Shown: positions 32,543 to 41,836 of the stretch, one piece after another | Position numbering within the stretch: position 1 is the stretch's first letter | How the letters are laid out: every line of letters begins with the position of its first letter | Assembly: GCF_009455635.1 (NCBI RefSeq) | Contig: NZ_QPER01000002.1 | Coordinates: 992,001-1,056,000, forward strand | Source: Paraburkholderia agricolaris | GTDB lineage: Bacteria > Pseudomonadota > Gammaproteobacteria > Burkholderiales > Burkholderiaceae | Direction of reading: 5' to 3' | Length of the DNA: 64,000 nt | Notes under the pieces: generated by a model | What the model saw: only the letters and a program-made list of their open reading frames with translations | The model's database searches: none | What the model was told of the DNA's origin: nothing | Made by a program: the position numbers and the translations under genes

Positions 32543-33298
32543 ATGAAACTGAATCGACTGTTGTCCCTCGCATGCGTCACCTTTGCGGTGACGTTTGCCG
32601 GCTTTTCCGGCGCGGCGTCCGCACAAACAGCGGATGTGCTGAACGTCGCCACCGACGCGACCTTCCCGCCGATGGAATACACCGAAAACGGCGCCCGCAC
32701 CGGCTTTGACGTCGACATGATGAATGCGCTCGCGAAAGCCATGGGCAAGCGCGTGCAATGGACCGATATCGACTTCAAGGGCCTGGTTCCGGGCTTGATC
32801 GCGCATCGTTTCGACGCGGCGATCTCCGGCATCTATATCACCGACGAGCGCGCGAAAGTGATCGACTTCACCGATTCGTACTACGCAGGTGGTCTCGTCG
32901 CACTGGTGAAAGCCGATTCGCCCATCAAGTCCATCGCCGACCTGAACGGCAAGAAAGTGTCGGTCCAGGTGGGCACGAAGTCGGTCGGCTTCCTGCGTGA
33001 CAACTACCCGCAGATCAACCGCGTCGAAGTCGAGAAGAATCAGGAAATGTTCGACCTGGTCGGCATTGGCCGCGCCGATGCTGCCGTGACCGGCAAGCCC
33101 GCCGCCTATCAATTCGTGAAGACGCGCAGCGGTTTCCGCGTGCTCGACAAACAGCTGACCACTGAAGCCTACGGCATTGCCGTGCGCAAGGACGAGCCGC
33201 AACTGAAGGCCGCATTCAACACGGCGCTGGCGAAGATCAAGGCCGACGGCACCTACGCGGCGATCGTCAAGAAGTGGTTCGGCGCCACCGCGCAATAA
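32543..33298 (+). CDS. polar amino acid ABC transporter, periplasmic binding protein
   Basis: The product has 251 residues behind CAGGAGCCC. The signal peptide is residues 1-27 (LLSLACVTFAVTFAGFSGAASA). The family 3 binding-protein features are VATDATFPPMEYTENG, GFDVDMMNALAKAMG, DFKGLVPGLIAHRFDAAISGI, TDERAKVIDFTDSYY and AYGIAVRKDEPQLKAAFN. The type binds lysine/arginine/ornithine, histidine, glutamine and similar. Its operon partners include a formimidoylglutamase-like enzyme, favouring histidine or a histidine derivative. Confidence 0.93.
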   Translation: MKLNRLLSLACVTFAVTFAGFSGAASAQTADVLNVATDATFPPMEYTENGARTGFDVDMMNALAKAMGKRVQWTDIDFKGLVPGLIAHRFDAAISGIYITDERAKVIDFTDSYYAGGLVALVKADSPIKSIADLNGKKVSVQVGTKSVGFLRDNYPQINRVEVEKNQEMFDLVGIGRADAAVTGKPAAYQFVKTRSGFRVLDKQLTTEAYGIAVRKDEPQLKAAFNTALAKIKADGTYAAIVKKWFGATAQ

Positions 33299-33315
33299 CC
33301 GGCTGAGCAGACATA

Positions 33316-33984
33316 ATGGAACTCGATTTTTCGCCGGTGATCGCCGGCTGGCCGGACATCATGCATGGCGCGCTGGTGACGGTCGAAGTGACCGCCGCCG
33401 CGCTCGGCCTGAGCTGCGTGCTGGGCCTGTTGATCGGTATCGGCCGGCTTACGCCGCAGCGGCGCATCGTGTACGGCTTGTGTACCGCGTACCTCACGTT
33501 TTTCCGCGGCACGCCGCTGCTCGTGCAACTCTTCCTGCTGTTCTTCGGCTTGCCGCAATTCGGCATTCTGTTGCCGGCTTTCGTGTGCGGGATGCTGGGA
33601 CTCGGCCTGTACTCGGCGGCCTACGTATCGGAGATCGTGCGCGGTGCGATTCAGTCGGTGGATCGCGGCCAGATGGAAGCGGCGCGTTCGATCGGCATGT
33701 CGTCCGGGCAGGCCATGCGCGCGATCATTCTGCCGCAGGCGATCGTGCGGATGATCCCGCCGCTCGGCAACGAGTTCATCGCGCTGATCAAGAATTCGGC
33801 GCTGGTGTCGCTGCTGACTATCGACGATCTGATGCATGAAGGCCAGAAGATCATTAGCGTGTCGTACCGTTCGCTCGAGGTGTATCTGGCCATCGCGCTG
33901 GTCTATCTGGTGTTGACGCAGGCGACCAATTACGCGCTGCATCGTGTGGAGCGCCGCTTGCGTGCAGGAGGAATGGTGCAATGA
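33316..33984 (+). CDS. polar amino acid ABC transporter permease (HisM/GlnP type)
   Basis: The product is a 222-residue inner-membrane protein with about five hydrophobic segments. The HEQRO-family signature is present: [41 protein letters not shown], and the EAA loop [25 protein letters not shown] followed by [20 protein letters not shown]. Only one permease gene occurs, so a homodimer is expected. Confidence 0.95.
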   Translation: MELDFSPVIAGWPDIMHGALVTVEVTAAALGLSCVLGLLIGIGRLTPQRRIVYGLCTAYLTFFRGTPLLVQLFLLFFGLPQFGILLPAFVCGMLGLGLYSAAYVSEIVRGAIQSVDRGQMEAARSIGMSSGQAMRAIILPQAIVRMIPPLGNEFIALIKNSALVSLLTIDDLMHEGQKIISVSYRSLEVYLAIALVYLVLTQATNYALHRVERRLRAGGMVQ

Positions 33985-34757
33985 ATACCGTGGCCAAAGT
34001 GGATGAACCTATCGTCAGCATTCGTGGGCTGACCAAATCGTTCGGCTCGCACACCGTGCTTAACGGTATCGATTTCGACATTCAGCCGCAGCAGGTAGTG
34101 GTCGTGATCGGGCCGAGCGGCTCGGGCAAGAGTACCTTCCTGCGTTGCTGCAACGGGCTCGAAGAGGCGGAAGGCGGCACGATCGATATCTGCGGGCATC
34201 GTCTCGTGGACAATGGGGCGATGCTCAAGGAGCGCTCGCTGAATGCGCTGCGCACTGAAGTGGGCATGGTGTTTCAGTCGTTCAATCTGTTTCCGCATCT
34301 GTCGGTGCTGCACAACATCACGGTGGGTCCGCGGATGCTGCGTGGCGCCAGTAAGGCCGAAGCCGAAGCGACTGCAACCGCGTTGCTGGAAAAGGTCGGG
34401 CTTGCCCACAAGGCACATGTGATGCCGGCGAGTCTGTCGGGCGGTCAGAAACAACGCGTTGCCATTGCTCGCGCGCTGGCGATGCAGCCGCGCGTGATGT
34501 TGTTCGACGAGCCGACTTCCGCACTCGATCCCGAGCTGGTCGGCGAAGTGCTGCAGGTCATGAAGTTGCTCGCGAGCGAAGGCATGACGATGGTGGTCGT
34601 CACGCACGAGATGGGTTTCGCGAAAGAAGTCGCCGACGTGGTGGTGGTGATGGACGGCGGCGTAATCGTCGAGGCTGGACCGCCTGCCGAGATTTTCTCG
34701 GCGCCGTCGCAGCCGCGCACGCGGGCTTTCTTGCAGGCGGTGTTGTCACGCGCATGA
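33981..34757 (+). CDS. polar amino acid ABC transporter ATPase (HisP/GlnQ type)
   Basis: The product has 258 residues, starting at an ATGA overlap with the permease. Walker A is GPSGSGKS (44-51), the signature [15 protein letters not shown], Walker [17 protein letters not shown] and the switch [15 protein letters not shown], all characteristic of the polar amino acid subfamily. The C-terminus [24 protein letters not shown] is typical. It overlaps the next gene by four bases. Confidence 0.95.
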   Translation: MNTVAKVDEPIVSIRGLTKSFGSHTVLNGIDFDIQPQQVVVVIGPSGSGKSTFLRCCNGLEEAEGGTIDICGHRLVDNGAMLKERSLNALRTEVGMVFQSFNLFPHLSVLHNITVGPRMLRGASKAEAEATATALLEKVGLAHKAHVMPASLSGGQKQRVAIARALAMQPRVMLFDEPTSALDPELVGEVLQVMKLLASEGMTMVVVTHEMGFAKEVADVVVVMDGGVIVEAGPPAEIFSAPSQPRTRAFLQAVLSRA

Positions 34758-35752
34758 GAGTTCCATTCGACGACAAGGTGTGGATTGGCCGTTCCGACGA
34801 CGGTGAGCCTGGCGACACCCGGCGTATTTTCAATCAGGTGGTGGCGTTTGGCGGCGCGCCGGTGCATGAAGAGGGTCTTCATGGCGCACTGAAGGTTGAA
34901 AACGATGTGCCGGTGATTGTCGGTTTTGGCTCCGACGAAGGCGTGCGGCGCAATCAGGGGCGTACCGGCGCGGCACATGCGCCGAAGGAATTGCGCCGGG
35001 TTCTGGCCGGCCTGCCGGCGAAGACTTCGATGGCGATGCTTGCCGATGCGGGCGATGTGGTGTGCGACGACGGCGACCTCGAAGGCGCGCAGGCGGAACT
35101 CGCGAGCGTGATAAGCGACGTGCTCGCGGCCGGCGCCCGGCCTTTGGTGTTCGGCGGCGGTCATGAGGTCGCGTGGGGGACGTATAGCGGTTTGCGCTTG
35201 CATCAGGATCGCGTGGCCGCTGCATCGGTCACTTCAATGGCCACGCGCAAACTGCTTATCATCAACTTCGACGCGCACTTCGATCTGCGCCAGAAGCGGC
35301 CCGCCAATTCGGGCACGCCGTTCGATCAGATCGCGAACGACTGCGCCGAGCGCGGCGTGCCGTTCAACTACGCGTGCTTCGGTATCAGCGATCTGGGCAA
35401 TACCGCTTCGCTGTTTGCCCATGCAGAAGAACTTGGCGTGCACTACGTGCTCGACATCGACATGCAGGAACCGCAATTGCCGCAGCGTCTGAATGATCTC
35501 CAGCAGTTGCTGGATGCAGCGGACGATGTCTATCTGACAATCGATCTCGACGTGCTCCCGGCTGCCACCGCGCCTGGCGTATCGGCACCGGCTGCGTTAG
35601 GCGTGCCGCTGTCGGTAGTCGAAGCAATGGTGCTGCGCGTGCGTACGTCGGGCAAGCTGCGGGCGGCGGATATCGCGGAGTACAACCCGTCGCTCGATCA
35701 GGACAAGCGCACGGCGAGGGCGGCGGCGCGACTGGCTTATCGGTTGCTTTAA
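34754..35752 (+). CDS. hutG: formimidoylglutamase-like ureohydrolase (arginase family)
   Basis: The product has 332 residues, starting at an ATGA overlap with the ATPase. The binuclear Mn site of the arginase superfamily is intact: GGGHEVAWG (His137), NFDAHFDLR (Asp173, His175, Asp177) and [10 protein letters not shown] (Asp264, Asp266). [14 protein letters not shown] and SGTPFDQI are typical of formimidoylglutamases, which release formamide and glutamate at the end of histidine degradation. No hutH, hutU or hutI is present here, so the rest of the pathway must lie elsewhere, or the substrate is another amidine. Operon fusion with an amino acid importer supports a catabolic role. Confidence 0.82.
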   Translation: MRVPFDDKVWIGRSDDGEPGDTRRIFNQVVAFGGAPVHEEGLHGALKVENDVPVIVGFGSDEGVRRNQGRTGAAHAPKELRRVLAGLPAKTSMAMLADAGDVVCDDGDLEGAQAELASVISDVLAAGARPLVFGGGHEVAWGTYSGLRLHQDRVAAASVTSMATRKLLIINFDAHFDLRQKRPANSGTPFDQIANDCAERGVPFNYACFGISDLGNTASLFAHAEELGVHYVLDIDMQEPQLPQRLNDLQQLLDAADDVYLTIDLDVLPAATAPGVSAPAALGVPLSVVEAMVLRVRTSGKLRAADIAEYNPSLDQDKRTARAAARLAYRLL

Positions 35753-35802
35753 CACACCGCACCGTGCAGCAATGCGTGGGGGCGAAGCAGTTCGCAAAAC
35801 AG

Positions 35803-35836
35803 AACGGCTCACCGGATTACTCCAGTGAGCCGTTTT
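35803..35836. terminator. bidirectional terminator between hutG-like gene and DUF2957 gene
   Basis: AACGGCTCAC (35803-35812) pairs with GTGAGCCGTT (35825-35834), followed by TT on the plus strand and preceded by AAAACAG, read as CTGTTTT on the minus strand. Confidence 0.75.
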
Positions 35837-35855
35837 CCGTTTCAACAGCGCGTAC

Positions 35856-37472
35856 CTACTGCACAAACGCCCCAATCGAAAGAAACGGATTCACCTTGCC
35901 GGCATAGTTCGCCGGATCGTAGGTCAAGCTGGGCTGATTGACCCCGTTCATCAGCAGACCGTACACCGGGCCCACTCTCACCATCACACCGGTGTCCCCC
36001 GCCTTGTAGATAGCCGCGCCACCGGACATCAGGTCCTTGTTCGCGGTCACCTTGACGAGGCCCGGCTGGGTCTGGGTGAAGTCGAGCGAGAAGTTGCTCG
36101 ACAACGCCGAGGTGAACGGATTCAGCAACGCGGCCGACGGACTCTGGAACAACGTGGCGCCGTAGTTCACGCCGGCATTGAACGAGGCGCTGCCGTCGCC
36201 GCACGTGCCCACGGCCACATAGACCAACTGCCCGTTGAAGTAGATCGCAGTGGAACCTTGGCCGATGCTGGTCACCACGCCGCATGCCGAAGCGCTGTTG
36301 GCGCCGATGTATCCGCCGCTCAACGCCGTCTGGGCAATCTTCGTGGCGGGCGCCAGCAGCGAGATGCCGAGCTGATCGTCGAGCGCGTTGTTTGTGATAT
36401 TGAGCGGGTTCGCATCGGTATGGGCATAGCCGACGCGAATCACGACCGGCACGAGCTGGTTGTTCACCTTGCCGACGATCATGATGCCGTGCGCCTGGCT
36501 CTGCGAGAAGAGCAGTTGCAGCACGCCCACGCCGACGGCGGGATAACTCAGGGACAGCGGCGAACTCGCGCTGACGAACACGTTGTCCGGCGTGCCATCG
36601 GCATTGGTGCGCAGCGTCCACGGCGTGCCGGTCATCGCGCACGAGTAAAGCGACGAATCGGCTGTACAGGAACCGTCCGCGTTGAGTGTCTCGCTGGCCT
36701 GAATCGCGGTCGGCGACCAGCCGGTCATCGATTCGCCGTCGGCGCTCTGCGCGAAGCTGCCTTCCGGGTTCACGCGGAATCCCAGTTCGTTATATGCGCC
36801 GGCCACCTGCGTGAAGTCGGTGACGGTTTCGCTGAAGCCGAGGAACGGATACGAGTCGAACGTGCGCGAGGGCACGGCACCAATCAGAAATCCGGGGAAG
36901 GGTTCGAGTCCGTCGAACTGAATCGTCGCTCCTGGAATCCCGCCGCCGATGATCCCCTGGCCGACGAACAGCATCGGCGGGTCCTGCGGATTGATCGTGA
37001 CGCTGTAGCTGCCGTCCGCAGTCTTGCCGTTCTTCAGCATGATCGCGCAGCGGTTCTGTTCGGCGGTCGGCAGCGCAAATGCGCCGCTCGGGTTGTCGTA
37101 GTCGCCGGTGATCGTCATGCCGGCCCGCGTGTTGTTGACCTGGCCCGCCGAAGTCGGCACGGCCGATTCGATGAAGGTCATCTGGTATTGCTTCTTCGTC
37201 GAATCGAATTTCATTTTGATGTATTCGCCGCTGCCTGAGCCGCCGGTATAGGTCGTCGAATAGTCGAGCGTGTCGGGGCACAGCTTGGCGCCGACAACCG
37301 GGGTGCCGGCCGGCTGACCTTGCGGCGGGCAGGAACTGCCCGAGCATTGCGGTACGGCTACGGCTGCCGGGTCGTCGGCTTTGCCGCCGCCGCAGGCGGC
37401 GAGCACCACAGGCAGCACGAGCGTGGCGACGCGTGTCGCGACGGATGAACCGCCGCGCTGTTTGAATGCCAT
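35856..37472 (-). CDS. DUF2957 lipoprotein
   Basis: The product has 538 residues; ribosome site GGAGACAAACAAA. The lipoprotein signal has a lipobox VVLAACGGG (Cys27) and a short tether. The mature protein is largely beta-rich with many Gly, Ser and Thr residues: TLDYSTTYTGGSGSGEYIKMKF, DGLEPFPGFLIGAVPSRTFDSYPFLGFSETV, and VRVGPVYGLLMNGVNQPSLTYDPANYAG in pieces. This is the DUF2957 family, which I know only from Burkholderia and relatives. Outer-membrane or surface location is expected. No function is known to me. Confidence 0.75.
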   Translation of the reverse strand: MAFKQRGGSSVATRVATLVLPVVLAACGGGKADDPAAVAVPQCSGSSCPPQGQPAGTPVVGAKLCPDTLDYSTTYTGGSGSGEYIKMKFDSTKKQYQMTFIESAVPTSAGQVNNTRAGMTITGDYDNPSGAFALPTAEQNRCAIMLKNGKTADGSYSVTINPQDPPMLFVGQGIIGGGIPGATIQFDGLEPFPGFLIGAVPSRTFDSYPFLGFSETVTDFTQVAGAYNELGFRVNPEGSFAQSADGESMTGWSPTAIQASETLNADGSCTADSSLYSCAMTGTPWTLRTNADGTPDNVFVSASSPLSLSYPAVGVGVLQLLFSQSQAHGIMIVGKVNNQLVPVVIRVGYAHTDANPLNITNNALDDQLGISLLAPATKIAQTALSGGYIGANSASACGVVTSIGQGSTAIYFNGQLVYVAVGTCGDGSASFNAGVNYGATLFQSPSAALLNPFTSALSSNFSLDFTQTQPGLVKVTANKDLMSGGAAIYKAGDTGVMVRVGPVYGLLMNGVNQPSLTYDPANYAGKVNPFLSIGAFVQ

Positions 37473-38134
37473 TTTGTTTGTCTCCTCATGAATCGTCGTT
37501 CGTTATTAATTTGCCTGCTGAAATGACCCCGATCAGGCGGCTCGATTAGCCGGGACTCTGCTTGCCGTCTGAATGGCTGAAGCCGCGTATCGGCTCGCGC
37601 TTTACCTCGCCAGACGAGTAATGCAAGCGGATACAGTCATCCCCGCCCAATATCGGACGCCTTCAGCGTGATCGCCGCCATGGGTCGATTCAAATACGTT
37701 TAAACAGGCTCGCAAACCATTTCCGACGCATGCCTGCGCCAGCGGCCGCGGCGGGCAGCCGTTTTGTCAGGTCAGGCAAGCTGGATCAGCCGTAGCGGAA
37801 ATGGCATTAATGCAGATAATCGGTACGGCGTATGCAATCCGGATTGCGAATCTCGCCGGAGTCGTTATGGATGACATTAATGTCTCCTTGGCCTGTTATT
37901 AGATTTAATGTTTGCGGGTGAACATTAAGCCGCTGCTGCGGACTTGTATATAGTGGTAGTAATCCAAACTCGATCCGTGGATTTTATCGCCGTGCCATGG
38001 GCCTTGCATCGGGATTTCAAACAGACGTATGTATGAACGTTCGCTTCGGAGATGCGCGTTGAGCAGATTCCGCAACACAGTGTTCAACGCAAGCAAACTT
38101 GACTCTGTGCGTATGCACATCTAGACTGCCCACC
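37473..38134. other. 662-base intergenic region with two CATTAATG palindromes
   Basis: No gene is supported. The right half (about 37790-38060) is AT-richer than its surroundings. GCATTAATGC (37804-37813) and GACATTAATGTC (37873-37884) are perfect palindromes with the same core, 69-71 bases apart. The marR1 promoter lies at the right end (TTGACT 38099-38104, TAGACT 38122-38127). A minus-strand frame at 37905-38120 has no ribosome site and no recognisable product. Confidence 0.55.
38106..38119. promoter_or_regulatory. MarR operator 1, inside the marR1 promoter
   Basis: TGTGCGTATGCACA lies between -35 TTGACT (38099-38104) and -10 TAGACT (38122-38127), spacing 17. The predicted start of transcription is at or within a base or two of the marR1 ATG (38135), so the message may be leaderless; no ribosome site is visible. 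Confidence 0.7.
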
Positions 38135-38557
38135 ATGAACCGTCCTCTCTCTTACGACGAATGCAACTGTTTCGCGCTGCGCCAGGCGGCCCGGCACGTC
38201 ACCCAGATTTATGAGCGCCATCTCGGGCAGGTCGGGCTGACGGCAGCGCAGTTCACGATTCTCGCGAGACTTGCACGCACGCCGACCCTGACGATGCTGG
38301 ATCTTGCCGACGCCATGGTGATGGAGCGCACTACGCTGGTTCGCGCGATGAAGCCGTTGCAGCGCGACGGGCTGGTGGTCGCCGAAGCCGCGGAGTATGA
38401 CGGCCGCACGTTTCTGTTCAGTCTCACGAAGCAGGGCGAAGCGACCTTCGATCAGGCCGCCATTGCATGGCGTGCCGCGCAGGACGAGTTCGAGGAGAAG
38501 TTTGGCCACGCGCGCGCAAAAGCGCTGCGCGCCGAACTCTTCAGTATTACCGGATAG
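38135..38557 (+). CDS. MarR-family regulator 1 of the efflux locus
   Basis: The product has 140 residues. The N-terminus CNCFALRQAARHVTQIYERHL and the winged helix LTAAQFTILARLART, MLDLADAMVMERTTLVRAMKPLQRDGLV (recognition helix) and DGRTFLFSLTKQGEATF define a MarR protein. The Cys in CNCF near residue 12 is a candidate redox or electrophile sensor, as in some MarR repressors. It is followed 80 bases later by a paralogue of the same length, then by emrAB-oprM. Probably represses the pump and itself. Confidence 0.9.
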   Translation: MNRPLSYDECNCFALRQAARHVTQIYERHLGQVGLTAAQFTILARLARTPTLTMLDLADAMVMERTTLVRAMKPLQRDGLVVAEAAEYDGRTFLFSLTKQGEATFDQAAIAWRAAQDEFEEKFGHARAKALRAELFSITG

Positions 38558-38603
38558 ACGGAATGGATCGGCTCGTTTCAACGAGCTTTGGTCTACCTGA
38601 TTG

Positions 38604-38616
38604 TGTGCATACGCAC
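38604..38616. promoter_or_regulatory. MarR operator 2, upstream of marR2
   Basis: TGTGCATACGCAC is the exact reverse complement of 38107-38119 (GTGCGTATGCACA). It lies 22 bases upstream of the marR2 ATG. Confidence 0.7.
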
Positions 38617-38637
38617 TCACGAAAGGGGCATGCAACG

Positions 38638-39060
38638 ATGGATGGGCTCTTCGACGACGACTGTTTTGCGATCCGCCAGGCCGCACGCTATGTGTCGCAG
38701 ATATACGATCGGCACCTGGCGAATGTCGGATTGACCATCACACAGTTTTCGCTGCTGGGGCGGCTCAAACGCACCGGCCCCATGACGATGAAACAGATGG
38801 CCGAAGCCATGCGCATGGAGCGCACCACGCTGGTCCGCACGATCCAGCCGCTGCGCCGCAACGGTCTGGTGTCGAGCGAAGCACTCGGTGCCGACGCGCG
38901 GGCGCTGACGATTGCGCTTACTGCCGCAGGCGAGCAGCGTCTTAGGGCAGGGCGTGAACATTGGCATGCGGCCCAGGCTGAATTCGAGCACCGGTTCGGC
39001 GAAAGGCGCGCGGCAGCTTTACGGGGCGAATTATTCGCCATCACATGGGATTCAATCTAA
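38638..39060 (+). CDS. MarR-family regulator 2 of the efflux locus
   Basis: The product has 140 residues, behind AAAGGGG. It is a close paralogue of the preceding protein: DDDCFAIRQAARYVSQIYDRHLANVGLTITQFSLLGRL (in parts), MAEAMRMERTTLVRTIQPLRRNGLV, and wing LGADARALTIALTAAG. The N-terminal Cys9 matches Cys14-type position in copy 1 (both read CFA-LRQ/IRQ). Two tandem repressors could respond to different ligands or form heterodimers, which is inference. Confidence 0.9.
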   Translation: MDGLFDDDCFAIRQAARYVSQIYDRHLANVGLTITQFSLLGRLKRTGPMTMKQMAEAMRMERTTLVRTIQPLRRNGLVSSEALGADARALTIALTAAGEQRLRAGREHWHAAQAEFEHRFGERRAAALRGELFAITWDSI

Positions 39061-39122
39061 CGGTCGCAAGTACGGCGACTCACGGGCGGCGCGGTCTCAC
39101 GTGCTGTTTTCTCAACGTAACG

Positions 39123-39135
39123 AGTGCATACACAC
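39123..39135. promoter_or_regulatory. MarR operator 3, upstream of emrA
   Basis: AGTGCATACACAC differs from operator 2 (TGTGCATACGCAC) at two of 13 positions. It ends 11 bases before the emrA ATG, where bound repressor would block initiation. Confidence 0.6.
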
Positions 39136-39146
39136 ATACGAACATC

Positions 39147-40247
39147 ATGTCCACTACCCCTTCGACAATTGCGCCGCCCAGCGCGGCCAACGCCGCCAAA
39201 CCGGCACGGCGCATTCCATGGATGCTGCTCGCGATCATCGCAGTGCTTGCCGTGCTCGCGCTGGCCGCGTCGTACTGGTTCTTCGTCGGCCGTTTTGTCG
39301 AAACGACGGACGATGCCTACGTCGGTGGCGATGTGACTGTGATGTCGCCGAAAGTGAACGGCTTCGTGACGGATGTGCTGGTGCGCGACAACCAGTTTGT
39401 CCACGCGAATCAGGTGTTGATCCGGCTCGATGCGCGCGATTACGACGCTCGCCTCGCGCAGGCCAGTGCGGAAGTGGAGAGCGCGCAGGCGGCCGTTACC
39501 GAATTGCAGGCGAAGAAATCCTTGCAGCTTGCCACCATCAACGAGCAGGCCGCCGAGGTTCGCGCATCCGGCGCCGAGTTGACGCGCAGCGCCGCCGATC
39601 AGTTGCGCTATCGCGAACTCGTGAAAGACGACGCCGTATCGAACCAGGTCGTGGAGCGCGCGGACGCCGATCTGTCCAAGGCGCATGCCGCGGTCGACCG
39701 CAGCAGCGCGGCGCTGATCGCAGCGCAACGGCAGATCGCTGTACTCGACGCGCAGATCGGCGACGCTCAGGCGCGCATCGCCACCGCGCAGGCGGCGCAA
39801 CGGGTTGCGGCATTGAATGTGGAGTACACCACGATCCGCTCGCCGATCGACGGTTACGTCGGCAATCGCACCGCGCGCGTCGGCCTGCTGGCGAACACGG
39901 GTGTATCGCTGCTGACCGTGGTGCCGTCGAGCGGACTGTGGGTCGACGCCAACTTCAAGGAAGACCAGTTGAAGAAGATGCATGTCGGCGACGGCGTGGA
40001 TGTCGATCTCGATGCATCGAGCCAGCGGATTCACGGCGTGGTGGAGAGTCTTGCGCCCGCGACCGGCGCGACTTTTAGCGTGCTGCCGGCGGAGAACGCC
40101 ACCGGCAACTTTACGAAGATCGTGCAGCGCGTGCCGGTGCGCGTGCGTCTCGATGTGCCGAAGGACATGCAAGGCGTGCTGCGGCCCGGACTTTCGGCGA
40201 CGGTGAAGGTGCATGTCGACGCCGGCAACACGCCGGCGCGTGGATGA
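39147..40247 (+). CDS. emrA: EmrA-type membrane fusion protein of a tripartite efflux pump
   Basis: The product has 366 residues. One N-terminal transmembrane helix (about residues 23-47, WMLLAIIAVLAVLALAASYWFFV) anchors it to the inner membrane. FVETTDDAYVGGDVTVMSPKVNGFVTDVLVRDNQ is the EmrA/HlyD biotinyl-lipoyl half-motif, followed by a long coiled coil (about 110-210), the second lipoyl half (YTTIRSPIDGYVG), and the beta-barrel domain. It links EmrB to the outer-membrane channel and helps export hydrophobic drugs, phenolics or fatty acids. There is no good ribosome site before the ATG. Confidence 0.92.
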   Translation: MSTTPSTIAPPSAANAAKPARRIPWMLLAIIAVLAVLALAASYWFFVGRFVETTDDAYVGGDVTVMSPKVNGFVTDVLVRDNQFVHANQVLIRLDARDYDARLAQASAEVESAQAAVTELQAKKSLQLATINEQAAEVRASGAELTRSAADQLRYRELVKDDAVSNQVVERADADLSKAHAAVDRSSAALIAAQRQIAVLDAQIGDAQARIATAQAAQRVAALNVEYTTIRSPIDGYVGNRTARVGLLANTGVSLLTVVPSSGLWVDANFKEDQLKKMHVGDGVDVDLDASSQRIHGVVESLAPATGATFSVLPAENATGNFTKIVQRVPVRVRLDVPKDMQGVLRPGLSATVKVHVDAGNTPARG

Positions 40248-40254
40248 ACCCGTC

Positions 40255-41826
40255 ATGACTCAAGTTCTCGCCAATCCCGCCGACCTGCCGACACGAACCA
40301 AAGTCCTTGCGTTCACGTTGATGTGCGTCGGGTTTTTCATGGCGACGCTCGATATTCAGATCGTTGCGTCGTCGCTCAAGGATATCGGCGGCGGTTTGTC
40401 CGCGAGCCAGGACGAACTCTCGTGGGTGCAGACCTCGTACCTGATCGCTGAAATTCTGGTGATTCCGATGTCCGGCTGGCTCACCCGCGTATTCTCGACG
40501 CGTTGGGTGTTCGCGTTTTCCGCGCTTGGCTTCACGGTTACCAGCATGTTGTGCGGTCTCGCGTGGGACATCAACTCGATGATCCTGTTCCGCGGTTTGC
40601 AGGGCGCGCTCGGTGCCGCGATGATCCCGACGGTGTTCACCACGGCGTTCGTGCTGTTCCCCGGCAAGCAGCGCCTGATTGCGTCCACCACCATCAGCGC
40701 GCTCGCCACACTCGCACCGACCGTCGGCCCGGTGATCGGCGGCTGGATCACCTCGCAATGGTCATGGCACTGGTTGTTCTATCTGAACCTGGTGCCGGGC
40801 GCGGTCGTCACGCTGATGGTGCCGAAGTACGTGCACTTCGACAATGTCGATCTGTCGTTGCTGAAGAAGGGCGACTACCTCGGCATTCTTCTGATGTCCG
40901 GTTTTCTCGGTTGCCTTGAATACGTGCTGGAAGAAGGGCCACGCAAGAACTGGTTCGGTGACGATGTGATTGTGACGTGCACATGGATCGCGGCGATCAG
41001 CGGGTTCCTGTTCATCGTGCATGCGTTCACCGCGAAAGAGCCGATCGTCGATTTACGCGCGTTGGCGATCCGCAACTTCGGCATTGGCAGTCTGCTGTCG
41101 TTCATCACCGGGATCGGGATCTTCTGCGCGGTGTTCCTTACGCCCGTGTTCTTGTCGCGCGTGCGTGGGTTCGATTCGTTGCAGATCGGCGTGGCGTTGC
41201 TGTCGGTCGGCTGTTTTCAACTGGTCGCGATGCTTGCCTATTCGGTGGTCGCGCGCTTTGTCGACATGCGGATCCTGCTGGTGTTCGGCCTCGTGCTGTT
41301 CGGCGTCGGCTGTTATCTGTATGTGCCGCTGACCAGTCAATGGGGCTGGCAGGAGTTGCTGATCCCGCAGGCGTTGCGTGGCATCGGCCAGCAGTTCTGC
41401 ATTCCACCCATCGTCACGATGGCGCTCGGTTCGTTGCCGATGTCGAGGCTTCGTTCCGCTAGCGGGCTGTTCAATCTGATGCGCAATCTGGGCGGTGCGA
41501 TCGGCATTGCAGTGAGCAGCACGATGCTCAACGATCGCTTGAATCTCCACTACGAGCGGCTTGACGAACATCTGAGCGCGGGCCGTCCGGTGGTCGAGTC
41601 GATTTTGCAGCGGCAAAGCGCGCACTTTGCGCAAGTTGGCGGCGATGCGCTGAATGCGGCTAATGCGGGCCTCGGGCAGTTGCATGCGCTGTTAATGCGC
41701 GAAGCGCTCGTGCTCACGTTCTCCGACACGTTTTTTGCGTTGTCGCTCTGTTTTGTCGTCGGTTTGCTAAGCGTGCTGTTCTCGCGCCCATTCGGCAACA
41801 CCGCGCCACCGCCCGACGCTCATTGA
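40255..41826 (+). CDS. emrB: EmrB-type MFS drug transporter, DHA2 family (14 TMS)
   Basis: The product is a 523-residue inner-membrane protein with about 14 hydrophobic segments. The DHA2 signatures are visible: MATLDIQIVASSLKDI in helix 1, SWVQTSYLIAEILVIPMSGWL, FRGLQGALGAAMIPTVF (motif C region), and GPVIGGWI. The periplasmic loop near the C-terminus (NLHYERLDEHLSAGRP) and final helix are as in EmrB. Start chosen at 40255, seven bases after the emrA stop. It provides the proton-driven transport step of the pump. Confidence 0.93.
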   Translation: MTQVLANPADLPTRTKVLAFTLMCVGFFMATLDIQIVASSLKDIGGGLSASQDELSWVQTSYLIAEILVIPMSGWLTRVFSTRWVFAFSALGFTVTSMLCGLAWDINSMILFRGLQGALGAAMIPTVFTTAFVLFPGKQRLIASTTISALATLAPTVGPVIGGWITSQWSWHWLFYLNLVPGAVVTLMVPKYVHFDNVDLSLLKKGDYLGILLMSGFLGCLEYVLEEGPRKNWFGDDVIVTCTWIAAISGFLFIVHAFTAKEPIVDLRALAIRNFGIGSLLSFITGIGIFCAVFLTPVFLSRVRGFDSLQIGVALLSVGCFQLVAMLAYSVVARFVDMRILLVFGLVLFGVGCYLYVPLTSQWGWQELLIPQALRGIGQQFCIPPIVTMALGSLPMSRLRSASGLFNLMRNLGGAIGIAVSSTMLNDRLNLHYERLDEHLSAGRPVVESILQRQSAHFAQVGGDALNAANAGLGQLHALLMREALVLTFSDTFFALSLCFVVGLLSVLFSRPFGNTAPPPDAH

Positions 41827-41836
41827 GGAATCCAGC

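Noticed and set aside
37905..38120. 71-codon minus-strand frame upstream of marR1
   Set aside because: No ribosome site, it covers the marR1 promoter and operator, and the product resembles nothing known to me.
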